Shown here in pieces: positions 34,354-43,238 of a DNA stretch of 64,000 nucleotides; position 1 is the first letter of the stretch, and each line of letters begins with the position of its first letter. The translations under genes were made by a program, and so were the position numbers. The notes beneath the pieces are model-generated. The model searched no databases. It had not been told where the DNA came from and saw only the letters and a program-made list of their open reading frames with translations. Source of the stretch: Variovorax paradoxus (GTDB lineage Bacteria; Pseudomonadota; Gammaproteobacteria; Burkholderiales; Burkholderiaceae_C); assembly GCF_030811855.1 (NCBI RefSeq), contig NZ_JAUSRN010000006.1:124001-188000 (forward strand). Direction: 5' to 3'.

Positions 34354-35649
34354 ATGCACCTGAGCGATGAAGAAAAAGCCATGATGGACGGCCGTGACGG
34401 ACCGGCCGTGCATAAGGCGATGGACCTCCTGATGCGCTACGGCGAAGCGCTGGGCGCCGAGCGGCTGGTGGAAACGCGCAACGTCTGCGCCACCATCACC
34501 TCGACCACGCCGTTCCAGCGCGACTTCGCGCTCGCCAAGGGCGGCGGCATGGACGCGGTGTTCTCCGAGTTCAGCCTCGACAGCCAGGAGACCGTCGAGA
34601 TCCCGAAGTTCAAGGTCTTCACGAGCCACCTGCAGCTGGGCTTCGACCCCGGCCAGCCCGAGCGCATGGGCGTGAGCGAGGAGATCGTCCAGTTCTACAA
34701 CAAGAGCGAACGCCATGCGGCCGGGCTCGGCGCGCAGATCATGAACACCTGCACGCCCTACCAGGTGGGCAACATCCCGACGCGCGGCGAGCACTGCGCG
34801 TGGATGGAATCGTCGGCGGTCGTTTATTGCAACTCGGTGCTGGGCGCGCGCACCAACACCGAGGGCCGCGAGAGCACGGGCGCGGCGATGCTCACGGGCC
34901 GCATTCCGTACTGGGGCTATCACCTCGACGAGAACCGCCGTGCCACGCATGTGATCGAGCTCGACATCGAGGTCGAGTCGGTGCAGGACTGGGGCCTGCT
35001 CGGCTACTACATCGGCGAGCACGTGCAGGAGCGCGTGCCGGTGGTGCACAGCCGGCGCGGCATCGCCCGCGTGCCGAATTTGCCGAGGCTCAAGCACTTC
35101 GGCGCCGCGGCCTCGTCGTCGGGCGGCGTGGAGATGTACCACATCGCCGGCATCACGCCCGAGGCGCTGACGCTGGAGCAGGCGCTCGGCGGAAGGGCGC
35201 CGGTCGAGGTGCTGCGCTTTGGCGAGGCCGAGCGCCGCGCCACCTACGAGAAGATCAACGCCACCGGAAAAGACGCCGAGGTGCAATACGTGATGCTCGG
35301 CTGCCCGCACTACACCATCGAGCAGATCTGGGAGGCCGCGCAGCTCATCGAGGGGCGCAAGGTGCATCCCGATTGCGAGCTATGGATCTTCACGCCGCGC
35401 GCCATCAAGTCGCTGGCCGACCGCAACGGCTACACGAAGATCATCGAAGACGCGGGCGGCATCCTCATGACCGACAGCTGCTCCGCCATGAGCCGCGCCG
35501 TGCCCAAAGGCACCAAGACGGTGGCGCTCGATTCCGCCAAGCAGGCGCATTACCTGCCGGCCATTCTTGGGGTGCAGGCGTGGTTCGGCAGCACGGCGGA
35601 ATGCGTCGATGCGGCGTGTACTGGGCGGTGGAACGGAGGCATGCAATGA
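34354..35649 (+). CDS. aconitase X catalytic (large) subunit, DUF521
   Basis: 431 residues. Family features: start MHLSDEEKAMMDGRDGPAVH, cysteines in MNTCTPYQVGNIPTRGEHCAWMESSAV and YVMLGCPHYT, and MTDSCSAM near the end, giving the expected Fe-S and active-site cysteines. Bacterial aconitase X enzymes described so far dehydrate cis-3-hydroxy-L-proline; archaeal ones act on mevalonate 5-phosphate. The small subunit is encoded downstream but separated by a structured repeat. Whether hydroxyproline is the substrate here is open. Confidence 0.88.
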   Translation: MHLSDEEKAMMDGRDGPAVHKAMDLLMRYGEALGAERLVETRNVCATITSTTPFQRDFALAKGGGMDAVFSEFSLDSQETVEIPKFKVFTSHLQLGFDPGQPERMGVSEEIVQFYNKSERHAAGLGAQIMNTCTPYQVGNIPTRGEHCAWMESSAVVYCNSVLGARTNTEGRESTGAAMLTGRIPYWGYHLDENRRATHVIELDIEVESVQDWGLLGYYIGEHVQERVPVVHSRRGIARVPNLPRLKHFGAAASSSGGVEMYHIAGITPEALTLEQALGGRAPVEVLRFGEAERRATYEKINATGKDAEVQYVMLGCPHYTIEQIWEAAQLIEGRKVHPDCELWIFTPRAIKSLADRNGYTKIIEDAGGILMTDSCSAMSRAVPKGTKTVALDSAKQAHYLPAILGVQAWFGSTAECVDAACTGRWNGGMQ

Positions 35650-35664
35650 GGCTCCGGATTTTCT

Positions 35665-35761
35665 CCCTCCCCCTCTGGGGGAGGGCAGGGGTGGGGGCAT
35701 GCGGCGCATCCATCGAGCGCTCTGGCTGCCCCCATCCCAACCTTCCCCCGAAAGGGGAAGG
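35665..35761 (+). repeat. folded GC-rich REP-like element between the aconitase X subunit genes
   Basis: Three stems: CCCTCCCCC/GGGGGAGGG (35665-35673 with 35677-35685, three-base loop); a 12-bp stem with one G-U pair (35688-35699 with 35727-35738); and CCTTCCCC/GGGGAAGG (35741-35748 with 35754-35761, five-base loop). The right arm of the third stem includes the first four bases of AAGGAG (35758-35763), the ribosome-binding site of the small-subunit gene. The composition resembles dispersed intergenic repeats of proteobacteria. Confidence 0.8.
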
Positions 35762-35770
35762 AGCAAAACC

Positions 35771-36226
35771 ATGAACGCGATCGCACACAACATAGTTCCT
35801 CTCGTCATCCGCGGCCGCAAGGTGGTCGGCGGCATTGCCGAAGGCGAGGCTCTCGTCACGCGCGACCGCATCTCGGGCTGGGGCGGCATCGATCCGCGCA
35901 CCGGCACCGTCATCGAGACTCGGCACGAGCTGCGTGGCCAGAGCTTCGCGGGCAAGGTGCTGGTATTTCCGGGGGCCAAGGGCTCGTCGGGATGGTCGGC
36001 CATGTTCCACATGACGCGGCTCATGAACTCGGCGCCGGCGGCATTTCTGTTCAACGAGATGACGACCAAGATGGCGCTCGGCGCCGTGGTCACGCACTCG
36101 CCGTCGATGACCGATTTCGAACGCGACCCGCTCGAATGCATAGAGACCGGCGACTGGGTGCGCGTGGACGCCGACCGCGGCGTGATCGAAATCACCAAGA
36201 AGAACAAAACCGGAGACCGCCCATGA
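35771..36226 (+). CDS. aconitase X swivel-domain (small) subunit, DUF126
   Basis: 151 residues. The swivel beta-barrel family is recognised from VIRGRKVVGGIAEGEALVTRDRISGWGGIDP, FPGAKGSSGWSAMFHMTRLM and GDWVRVDADRGVIEI. It combines with the large subunit to form the aconitase X active site. AAGGAG lies seven bases upstream, partly buried in the repeat hairpin. The stop overlaps the next gene start by four bases (ATGA). Confidence 0.87.
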   Translation: MNAIAHNIVPLVIRGRKVVGGIAEGEALVTRDRISGWGGIDPRTGTVIETRHELRGQSFAGKVLVFPGAKGSSGWSAMFHMTRLMNSAPAAFLFNEMTTKMALGAVVTHSPSMTDFERDPLECIETGDWVRVDADRGVIEITKKNKTGDRP

Positions 36227-37923
36227 CCCGACCCCTGCGCAGCAACTTCCCGCGCGGCTCCTATCTCTGGTCGGTGCGCAACGCGCACTGGCGCGCGCTC
36301 GGCATTCCCGAGGAAGACTGCGAGAAGCCGAAGATCGCCATCGTCAACAGCTCCTCTGAGCTCGCGGCCTGCTTCAGCCACCTGGACCGCGTGGCGGTGG
36401 AGGTGAAGGCCGCGATCCGCGCCGCCGGCGGCGTGCCTTTCGAAATCCGCACCGCTGCGCCCAGCGACTTCATCACCGGCGCGGGTGCACGCGGCGCCTA
36501 CATGCTGGGTGCGCGCGACCTGGTGACCAACGACATCGAGGTGGCCGTGGAAGGCGCGCAGCTCGACGGCATGGTCTGCCTCACTTCGTGCGACAAGACC
36601 GTGCCGGGCCAGCTCATGGCGGCGGCGCGGCTCAACATTCCGACCCTGCTCGTGCCCTGCGGATACCAGCCCAGCGGCGAGTACCGCGGCAAGCACATGG
36701 ACATCGAAGAGGTGTTCATTGGCGCGATGCATGCGGTCACGGGCCACCTGCCGATGGAAGAACTCGTCGGCATGAGCCGCGAGGCGATCCGCGGGCCGGG
36801 CGTGTGCTCAGGCCTGGGCACGGCCAACTCGATGCACATCGTCTGCGAAGCCCTCGGCATGGCCTTGCCCGGCAGCGCGCCGGTGGCGGCGCTGAGCCCG
36901 AAGATGATGGCCGACGTGCGCGCCGCGGGCACGCGCATCGTTCAGATGGTGTGGGACGACCTGAAGCCGCGCGACATCCTCACGCCCGGCGCCTTTGCCA
37001 ACGCGGTGCGAGCGGTGCTGTCCGTTGGCGGCTCGCTCAACACGGCCAAGCACCTGCAGGCGATATCGACCGAAGGGGAGTGCGGCGTCGACGTGTACGG
37101 CCTCTTCGAAAGCCTCGGCCCCACGACGCCGGTGCTGGCCGGCGTGCGGCCGATCGGCGAGCACAGCATCGAGGCCTTCGAGGCGGCGGGCGGTTGCCGC
37201 GCTCTCATGCAGCAGCTTGCGCCGTTGCTCGACACCGGCGCGCTCACCGTCACGGGCGCTGTGGTGGCGGACAACCTGCGCGGCGCCGAAGTCGCTGACG
37301 CCGAGGTGATCCGACCCATCGACCGCCCGGTGGCGCCGCACCCCGCCATCGTGCTGCTGCGCGGCAACCTCGCGCCCGAATCGGGCCTGATCAAGACGGG
37401 TATCGCCCCGCGCAAGGTGCGCAGCTTCACGGGGCCGGCGGTGTGCTTCTGGACCTCGGACGCGGCCATCGCGGCGCTGAAGAAGGGCGAGATTGTGCCG
37501 GGCCAGGTGGTCGTGATGCGCGGCGCCGGGGCCTGCGGCGGCCCTGCCATGGGCGGCGGTGCCTCGCGCGTGGTGTTCGCCATCGACGGCGCGGGCCTGG
37601 GTGACCAGGTCGCGATCCTGACAGATGGGCATCTTTCGGGCCTGGTCTGCAAGGGACTGGTGGTGGCCGAGGTGTCGCCCGAAGCCGCGCTCGGCGGCCC
37701 GCTCGGGCTGGTGCGCGACGGCGACGTGATCACCATCGACCTCGATGCACGCCGCCTGGACATCGCACTGAGCGACGCCGAACTCCAGGCGCGCCGCGCC
37801 GACTGGCAGGCGCCGCCGCCGGCCTTCGACACCGGCTGGCTGCAGCAGTACCGGCGCAACGTGAGCCCCCTGTCGAAGGGCGCCGTGCTCGTGCGCACCG
37901 AACGACCCGAGCCTTCGGGCTAA
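36223..37923 (+). CDS. IlvD/Edd-family dehydratase
   Basis: 566 residues from the ATG at 36223, overlapping the aconitase X small-subunit stop. Fe-S cysteine motifs are visible: TSCDKTVPGQLMAAARL and GPGVCSGLGTANSMHIVCEA. RGAGACGGPAMGGGASRVVF and ILTDGHLSGL match the C-terminal beta-barrel region of the family. Members dehydrate dihydroxyacids or sugar acids (for example arabonate, xylonate). Two dehydratases in one operon imply a pathway that removes water at two steps. The substrate cannot be read from sequence. Confidence 0.88.
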   Translation: MTRPLRSNFPRGSYLWSVRNAHWRALGIPEEDCEKPKIAIVNSSSELAACFSHLDRVAVEVKAAIRAAGGVPFEIRTAAPSDFITGAGARGAYMLGARDLVTNDIEVAVEGAQLDGMVCLTSCDKTVPGQLMAAARLNIPTLLVPCGYQPSGEYRGKHMDIEEVFIGAMHAVTGHLPMEELVGMSREAIRGPGVCSGLGTANSMHIVCEALGMALPGSAPVAALSPKMMADVRAAGTRIVQMVWDDLKPRDILTPGAFANAVRAVLSVGGSLNTAKHLQAISTEGECGVDVYGLFESLGPTTPVLAGVRPIGEHSIEAFEAAGGCRALMQQLAPLLDTGALTVTGAVVADNLRGAEVADAEVIRPIDRPVAPHPAIVLLRGNLAPESGLIKTGIAPRKVRSFTGPAVCFWTSDAAIAALKKGEIVPGQVVVMRGAGACGGPAMGGGASRVVFAIDGAGLGDQVAILTDGHLSGLVCKGLVVAEVSPEAALGGPLGLVRDGDVITIDLDARRLDIALSDAELQARRADWQAPPPAFDTGWLQQYRRNVSPLSKGAVLVRTERPEPSG

Positions 37924-37948
37924 GACCTTTTCACCCCGGCCTTCGCCA

Positions 37949-37977
37949 ACCGGTGCGGACCCCCGTCCGCACCCGGT
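37949..37977 (+). other. 12-bp stem-loop after the IlvD/Edd gene, without U-tract
   Basis: ACCGGTGCGGAC (37949-37960) pairs with GTCCGCA and CCGGT (37965-37971 and 37973-37977, one bulged C) around a CCCC loop. No T-run follows, so it is not a standard intrinsic terminator. It may protect or separate the upstream mRNA from the porin gene at 38041. Confidence 0.5.
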
Positions 37978-38040
37978 GGCGCAGCCCTGCGCGCGTTCCC
38001 GAGTTTTTAACCATGAGAAGAAGCAGGAGACAAGAAAACC

Positions 38041-39168
38041 ATGAAGAAGATATTGATGTGGTCAGCGCTGGGGCTTGCGAGCAGCGGCGCGGTACATGCG
38101 CAGTCCAGCGTCACCGTGTTCGGGGTGATGGACCTCGGCATCCAATACACCAACGGCGATGGTGGCGGCTCGGTAAAAGCGCTGTCGAACGGCGGGCTCT
38201 CGACCAGCCGGCTCGGATTCCGCGGCACCGAAGACCTGGGCGGCGGCCTGCGCGCGGGCTTCTGGCTCGAAGGCAGCCTGAACCCCGACACCGGCACCGG
38301 CCGCGCGAGCAACAGCAACAACCAGGCGAGCGGCGCGGGAGTGGCGGGGCCGATCACCTTCGACCGCATGTCCTTCGTGAGCCTGTCGCACGACAAGGTC
38401 GGTGAATTGCGCCTGGGCCGCGACTTCATTCCCACGCACTACAACAGCATCTACTTCGATCCCTTCAACGCCAACGGCGTGGCGCGCGCGGGCAACCTCA
38501 CCTTCGCGGGCGCGGGCACCGGGCCGCTGCCCACGGCCATCACCGGCAGCAACACGGTGAGCTACTGGCTGCCGGCCAGGCTCGGCGGCTTCTACGGCAT
38601 GGCGATGATCGGCACCGGCGAGAACGACTCCACCGCGCTGAACCGCGACGACGGCAACTTTGGCGGCGCGCGCTTCGGCTTTGCCTCGGGCGCGTTCGAC
38701 ATCGCCGCGGCCGTCACGCGCTCCCACTTCAACCCCACCGCCACCATCGGCAACTACACGCATGCCAACATCGGCGGCTCGTGGGACGCGGGCTTCGCGA
38801 AGTTCTTCGCGCTCTACAACAAGGTCACGGTGAAGCTCGCTGCCGGCACGGTGCGCAAGAACACCGCCGAGATCGGCGCGCACATTCCGGCCTTCGAGGT
38901 CGGCCGCATCCGCGTGAGCTACGCCTACCTGGACGACCGCAGCGACGAGAGCCTGCGCAACGCCAACGGCATGCCGCGCAACCGCGACGATGCGCGCCAG
39001 TTCGGCATCGGCTATGTGCACAACCTCTCGAAGCGCACCGCGCTCTACGGCACCTACGCGCGGCTCATGAACGGCGGCCAGGCCCGCTATGTCGTCAGCG
39101 GCGGCGTGGCACCGGCCGGTGGCCGCCGCTCGTCGGGCTGGGAGCTTGGCGTGCGGCATCTCTTTTGA
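38041..39168 (+). CDS. outer-membrane porin (porin_4 type)
   Basis: 375 residues. A signal peptide ends ...GAVHA before QSSVTVFGVMDLGIQYTNGDGG, the standard mature start of betaproteobacterial general porins. Recurrent markers follow: SRLGFRGTEDLGGGLRAGFWLEG, FVSLSHDKVGELRLGRDF and a C-terminus ending WELGVRHLF with the terminal phenylalanine needed for BAM recognition. AGGAGA precedes the ATG. Its place after the dehydratase suggests uptake of the cluster's substrate across the outer membrane. Confidence 0.92.
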   Translation: MKKILMWSALGLASSGAVHAQSSVTVFGVMDLGIQYTNGDGGGSVKALSNGGLSTSRLGFRGTEDLGGGLRAGFWLEGSLNPDTGTGRASNSNNQASGAGVAGPITFDRMSFVSLSHDKVGELRLGRDFIPTHYNSIYFDPFNANGVARAGNLTFAGAGTGPLPTAITGSNTVSYWLPARLGGFYGMAMIGTGENDSTALNRDDGNFGGARFGFASGAFDIAAAVTRSHFNPTATIGNYTHANIGGSWDAGFAKFFALYNKVTVKLAAGTVRKNTAEIGAHIPAFEVGRIRVSYAYLDDRSDESLRNANGMPRNRDDARQFGIGYVHNLSKRTALYGTYARLMNGGQARYVVSGGVAPAGGRRSSGWELGVRHLF

Positions 39169-39182
39169 GAAGGAGCAACGAC

Positions 39183-40161
39183 ATGCGACGCAGAAACCTG
39201 ATCACCCTGGCGGCCCTCGCGGCCGGCGGCACGCTGGCCGCGCTGCCCGGCGCGGCGGCCTGGAGCGCCGAAACCTATCCGGACAAGCCGCTGCGCCTGA
39301 TCGTGGGCTTTGCGCCCGGCGGCGGCGCCGACGCGCTCACGCGCATCATCGCGGAGGGGCTCTCGAAGCAGCTCGGCCAGCAGGTGATCGTGGAGAACCG
39401 ACCCGGCGCCGATGGCGTGCTGGCGGCGCAGGCCACGTCGTCCGCAAAGCCGGACGGCTACACGCTGCTGATGGGCACCAACACCGCGATGGTGGCCGCG
39501 CCCACGCTGCGGCCGACCCCGCCCTACGACCCGTTCAAGGCCTTCACGCCGATCAGCTCGGCCGGCCAGTTCTCGATGTTCCTGGTGGTGCCGGCCAGCC
39601 TGCCGGTGAAGAGCGTGAGCGAGCTGCTGGCCATGGTGGCGGCCAAGCCCGGCGCCTACAACTCGGCATCGAGCAACAGTGCCTCGGAGCTGGCCATGCT
39701 GCAGCTGCTGGGCGAGCGCAAGGTGGTGAACGCGCGCTACAAGGGCGACATGCAAGCCATGACCGACTTGCTGGGCGGGCAGATCCACATGATGTTCACC
39801 ACCGGCACGCTGGCGCCGAGCTTCGTGAAGGAAGGGCGCATCCGCGCGCTGGTCACGCTGCTGCCGCAGCGCAGTGCCTATGCTGCCCGACGTGCCCACG
39901 GGCGGCGAGCTCGGCCTGGGCAAGCTCACCATCACGCCCTGGGCCGGGTTCTTCGGGCCGCCGGGGCTGCCGCAGGCCATCACCGCCAAGCTGTCGCAGG
40001 AACTGCAGAACACGCTGAAGCGGCCCGACGTGCATGCGCAGCTGGTGCAGCAGGGCTTCGAGGGCTATGGCATGAGCCCCGCGAAGTTCGCCGAATTCTT
40101 CCGCGCGCAGTACGAGGCCTTCGGTGCCACGGTGCGGCAGCACAACGTGAAGTTCGAATAG
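39183..40161 (+). pseudogene. Bug-family (TctC) binding protein gene broken by a one-base frameshift
   Basis: The first frame gives a complete Bug N-terminus with signal peptide (MRRRNLITLAALAAGGTLAA), then LRLIVGFAPGGGADALTRII, PPYDPFKAFTPISSAG and IRALVTLLPQRSA, up to about 39878. The C-terminal part continues in another frame as MLPDVPTGGELGLGKLTITP and ends NVKFE at 40161. Removing one base (most simply T39879) joins them as RSA-MLPDVPT, exactly the family pattern. It is either a recent frameshift mutation or a sequencing error. It follows the porin gene by 14 bases. Confidence 0.85.
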
Positions 40162-40174
40162 CCGGAGCGGCGGC

Positions 40175-41137
40175 TCAGCGCCCGATCGAAGGTGCGTTGC
40201 TGCGCCAGAATGCCGCATCCGGAAACGAGCCCGCGCCGGCCGCGGCGTTGTCGGCCATGTGCTCGGCGCGGCTGGTGCCGGGGATGGTGCAGGTCACGGC
40301 CGGGTGGCTCAGCACGAACTTCAGCAGCACCTGCGCCCAGCTCGCGCAGCCGATCTCGCCGGCCCATGCGGGCAGCGGCTGGTCCCGCAGCCGGCGCAGC
40401 AGGCCGCCACCGCCGAAGGGCATGTTGACTATCACCGCCACGCCGCGTTCGGCCGCGAGGGGCAGCAGGCGCTGCTCGGCCTCGCGCGCGTCCAGTGAAT
40501 AGTTGATCTGCACGAAGTCGAGCTTCTCGGCGCGCAGCACCGCCTCCACGTCGCCGTAGGCCGAGGCGGTGTAGTGCGTGATGCCGATGTAGCGCACCCG
40601 GCCCTTGTCTTTCCAGCCGCGCACCGTGGCGAGATGGGTTTTCCAGTCGACGAGGTTATGCACTTGCATCAGGTCGATGCGCTGGGTGCGCAGCCGTGCG
40701 AACGACTGCTCCATCTGCGCAATGCCCGCCTCGCGGCCCGAGGTCCAGACCTTGGTGGCGAGAAAGGCCTCGCTGTTCTCGCGCTGCTTCGATGCGGCCA
40801 GCAGCTCGCCGGTGGTCTCCTCGGAGCGGCCGTACATGGGCGAGCTGTCGATCACCTTGCCGCCGGCGGCAAAGAGGGCGTCGAGCACGCCGGGCAAGCG
40901 CTTGTATTCCTCGGTGCCGGGCCGCTGGTCGAAGCCGATCCAGGTGCCGCAGCCGATCACCGGCAAGGCCTCCTGCGTGGAGGGGATGAGGCGGGTATTC
41001 ATTTTCATCACGGGCCTGCCTTGTTGCTGTGCGAACGAGGGCAGCGCGGCACTGGCGCAAAGTGCCGCGCCGAGCCTCAGCAGCTGGGCGCGCGTGAGGC
41101 CGGGGCGCTGGGGTTCGTTCGTGAAGGACGTCGTCAT
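40175..41137 (-). CDS. aldo/keto reductase with predicted signal sequence
   Basis: 320 residues from the ATG at 41137. AKR landmarks: VIDSSPMYGRSEETTGELL (Asp and Tyr), FLATKVWTSG (Lys), DLMQVHNLVDWKTH (His) and LDFVQINYSLD. The unusual part is the N-terminus: about 40 residues with a hydrophobic stretch, LLRLGAALCASAALPSFA, followed by QQQGRPVMK, resembling an export signal without a clear twin-arginine. It is convergent with the broken Bug gene. Substrate unknown. Confidence 0.85.
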   Translation of the reverse strand: MTTSFTNEPQRPGLTRAQLLRLGAALCASAALPSFAQQQGRPVMKMNTRLIPSTQEALPVIGCGTWIGFDQRPGTEEYKRLPGVLDALFAAGGKVIDSSPMYGRSEETTGELLAASKQRENSEAFLATKVWTSGREAGIAQMEQSFARLRTQRIDLMQVHNLVDWKTHLATVRGWKDKGRVRYIGITHYTASAYGDVEAVLRAEKLDFVQINYSLDAREAEQRLLPLAAERGVAVIVNMPFGGGGLLRRLRDQPLPAWAGEIGCASWAQVLLKFVLSHPAVTCTIPGTSRAEHMADNAAAGAGSFPDAAFWRSNAPSIGR

Positions 41138-41182
41138 CACGAATGAAATTCTGCGCCAGGAAAGGCGCCGCCCGAAAGGCCC

Positions 41183-42310
41183 TCAGCGCAGGTAGCGGCC
41201 GTCGGCCTTGAGCATCGACAGCTCGGAGAACGTGAGGCCGCGGTGCTCGCCGGGCCGGTATGACACGGCAATGCCGCCGATGTCGAGGGTTCGGAACGAC
41301 TCGAGGCCCTTCTGGAGCGAATCCGGCGTGGGGTTCGATCCCGCGCGCTTGAGCCCCTCGACCATGACCTTGGCCGCCACGTAGCCTTCGAGGCTGGCAT
41401 AGCTGAACTCGGTGGCGCCGATTTTCTTCATGGCCGCCTGGTACTCGGCAATCAGCGGCATCGCGCTGTTCCAGGGGTAGGGCACGACCTGTGAAATGAC
41501 CACGCCGGCCGCGTCTTTCTTGATGTCCTGGAACAGCTTCTGCCCGTTCAGGAACGAGAACGAATAGAAGGCCGTCTCACCGCCCGCTGCGCGGTAGGCC
41601 GTGATGAACTTGGCCGCCACATCGTTGGTGACCGCCAGTACCACCGCCTTGGGCTTGAGCTTGGCCAGTTCCACGGCGCGTTCGGCGGCGTCGGAGCCGT
41701 CGTTCTTGATGGCCACGCTGCCCGCCATTTTCTCGCCGCGTTCGGCGATGAACTTCTGCGTGCTTTCCAGCGCCGAACGCGCGCCGGGGTTGTCGTTGTG
41801 CGCGAAGGCGATGCGCGAGAGGCCGATGGTGAACAGGTGGTTCACGATGCGGCTGTACTCCTCGTCGAAGCTGATGCGTACCGGAAAGTTGTATTCGGAA
41901 AACTTGGTCACCGGGCCTGCGCCGGTGTAAGGGCCGACCACTGGGATCTTGAGTTCGTTGGCCGCCTTCAGGGCCCCGACCGACGACGAGGTGCCAATGG
42001 GCATGAGGATGCCGACGGCGCCTTCCTTGACGAAGGTCTTGACGTTCTCGGCGCCCTTGGCGGGGTCGTAGGCATCGTCGAGCTGGCGCAGTTCGACCGG
42101 CCGTCCGTTGATGCCGCCATTCGCATTCAGTGCGTTGAGCATGGCGCGCACGCCCATTACGGGCTCGGGCGAGAGGGACGCCAGCGGACCGGTCTGAACG
42201 TAGGTCTGGCCAATCAGGAGCGGCTTGGTTTGCGCCTGCGCGGCGGGCGAGAGGCCGACAACGAAGGCGGCCAGGGCAGAAGCCAGCAGGTGAATCTTTG
42301 TGTATTTCAT
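41183..42310 (-). CDS. branched-chain-amino-acid-type ABC transporter substrate-binding protein
   Basis: 375 residues from the ATG at 42310 (a GTG two codons upstream is possible). Signal peptide IHLLASALAAFVVGLSPAAQAQ, then the LivJ-like type I periplasmic binding fold: PLLIGQTYVQTGPLASLSPE, LNANGGINGRPVELRQLDDAYDPAKG, VGILMPIGTSSSVGAL and SFDEEYSRIV. No permease or ATPase genes adjoin it, so it is an orphan binding protein. The ligand may be an aromatic or amino acid. Confidence 0.9.
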   Translation of the reverse strand: MKYTKIHLLASALAAFVVGLSPAAQAQTKPLLIGQTYVQTGPLASLSPEPVMGVRAMLNALNANGGINGRPVELRQLDDAYDPAKGAENVKTFVKEGAVGILMPIGTSSSVGALKAANELKIPVVGPYTGAGPVTKFSEYNFPVRISFDEEYSRIVNHLFTIGLSRIAFAHNDNPGARSALESTQKFIAERGEKMAGSVAIKNDGSDAAERAVELAKLKPKAVVLAVTNDVAAKFITAYRAAGGETAFYSFSFLNGQKLFQDIKKDAAGVVISQVVPYPWNSAMPLIAEYQAAMKKIGATEFSYASLEGYVAAKVMVEGLKRAGSNPTPDSLQKGLESFRTLDIGGIAVSYRPGEHRGLTFSELSMLKADGRYLR

Positions 42311-42401
42311 AGTCACAAATTGTTAATGACTCATCTTAAGGGGCCGGTGCCCATGAGGTAAACCGGTATTTGGTTTTTGCGTTGTTGTGGCCCACAAAAT
42401 A

Positions 42402-42417
42402 CTGTATAAAAGTACAG
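42402..42417 (+). promoter_or_regulatory. LexA (SOS) box over the imuA promoter
   Basis: CTGTATAAAAGTACAG matches the CTGT-N8-ACAG LexA consensus exactly. A promoter fits the same place: -35 TTGTTG at 42382-42387, 17-base spacer, -10 TATAAA at 42405-42410, so bound LexA would cover the -10. The box ends 14 bases before the imuA ATG. It should place imuA-imuB-dnaE2 under SOS control. Confidence 0.93.
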
Positions 42418-42431
42418 TTAACTGTTGCATC

Positions 42432-43238
42432 ATGGGCCTCCCTTTCCTCGACTCCTTTTCCGCTGCCGCCGGCCGTGGCGTCTGGCACGCCGACGAGCTC
42501 GGCCTGGCCGACGCGCAGGTCGTCGCCACCGGCCACGCTGCGCTGGACGCGGAGTTGCCGGGCGGTGGCTGGCCGGTCGGCGCCATGACGGAGCTGCTGC
42601 AAGGCACGCCCGAGGCGCATGTCTGGCGGCTGCTGCTGCCGGCCCTGGGGCAGGCGGTCCAGGCGCGCGGCGGGCCGGTGGTGCTGATCGGTGCGCCCTA
42701 TGAGCCTTGCGGGCCGTCGCTGGCGGCGCAAGGCCTGCCAGTGGAAGCGCTGATGTGGGTCCGGAGCGAGGCTGCGTCCGCGCGGCTGTGGGCTTGCGAG
42801 CAGGCGCTGCGCTGCGCGGAGGTGGCGGCCGTGCTGGCCTGGCTGCCGCAGGCCCGAGTGGGCGAACTGCGGCGGCTGCAGTTGGCGGCGGCGCAGCACG
42901 AGGTGCTGCTTTTCGTCTGCCGCCCCGAATCGGCCGCGCAGGGCGCCTCCCCCGCGCGGCTGCGGCTCCAGGTGGAAAGCTGCGAGGCCGACAGCTCGCA
43001 GATCGAGCTGCGCATCCTGAAGCGCCGCGGCCCGCCGCTCGCCGCACCGGTGATGCTGCCTGCGCGAAACGAGCGCATGGCAGCCTTGTTGGCCGCCGCT
43101 CGGCTGCGCCGCAAGCTGCGACTGCAGCAGCAGGGCACGGTGCCCATTGGAGAAGCGGCAACGTCGGCCACGGTGGTGCGCATCGACGCGTGGAAGGGAG
43201 GTCCCAATGCATTGGATCGCATTGCGGTGGTCGCCTGA
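42432..43238 (+). CDS. imuA: SOS mutagenesis protein ImuA
   Basis: 268 residues of the RecA/SulA-like ImuA family. ALDAELPGGGWPVGAMTELLQG near residue 40 is the family hallmark, and PVVLIGAPYEPCGPSLAAQG follows in place of a canonical Walker A. ImuA is an accessory of the translesion polymerase complex with ImuB and DnaE2. The start at 42432 is chosen because an earlier in-frame start would lie in the LexA box. It overlaps imuB by 32 bases. Confidence 0.93.
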   Translation: MGLPFLDSFSAAAGRGVWHADELGLADAQVVATGHAALDAELPGGGWPVGAMTELLQGTPEAHVWRLLLPALGQAVQARGGPVVLIGAPYEPCGPSLAAQGLPVEALMWVRSEAASARLWACEQALRCAEVAAVLAWLPQARVGELRRLQLAAAQHEVLLFVCRPESAAQGASPARLRLQVESCEADSSQIELRILKRRGPPLAAPVMLPARNERMAALLAAARLRRKLRLQQQGTVPIGEAATSATVVRIDAWKGGPNALDRIAVVA

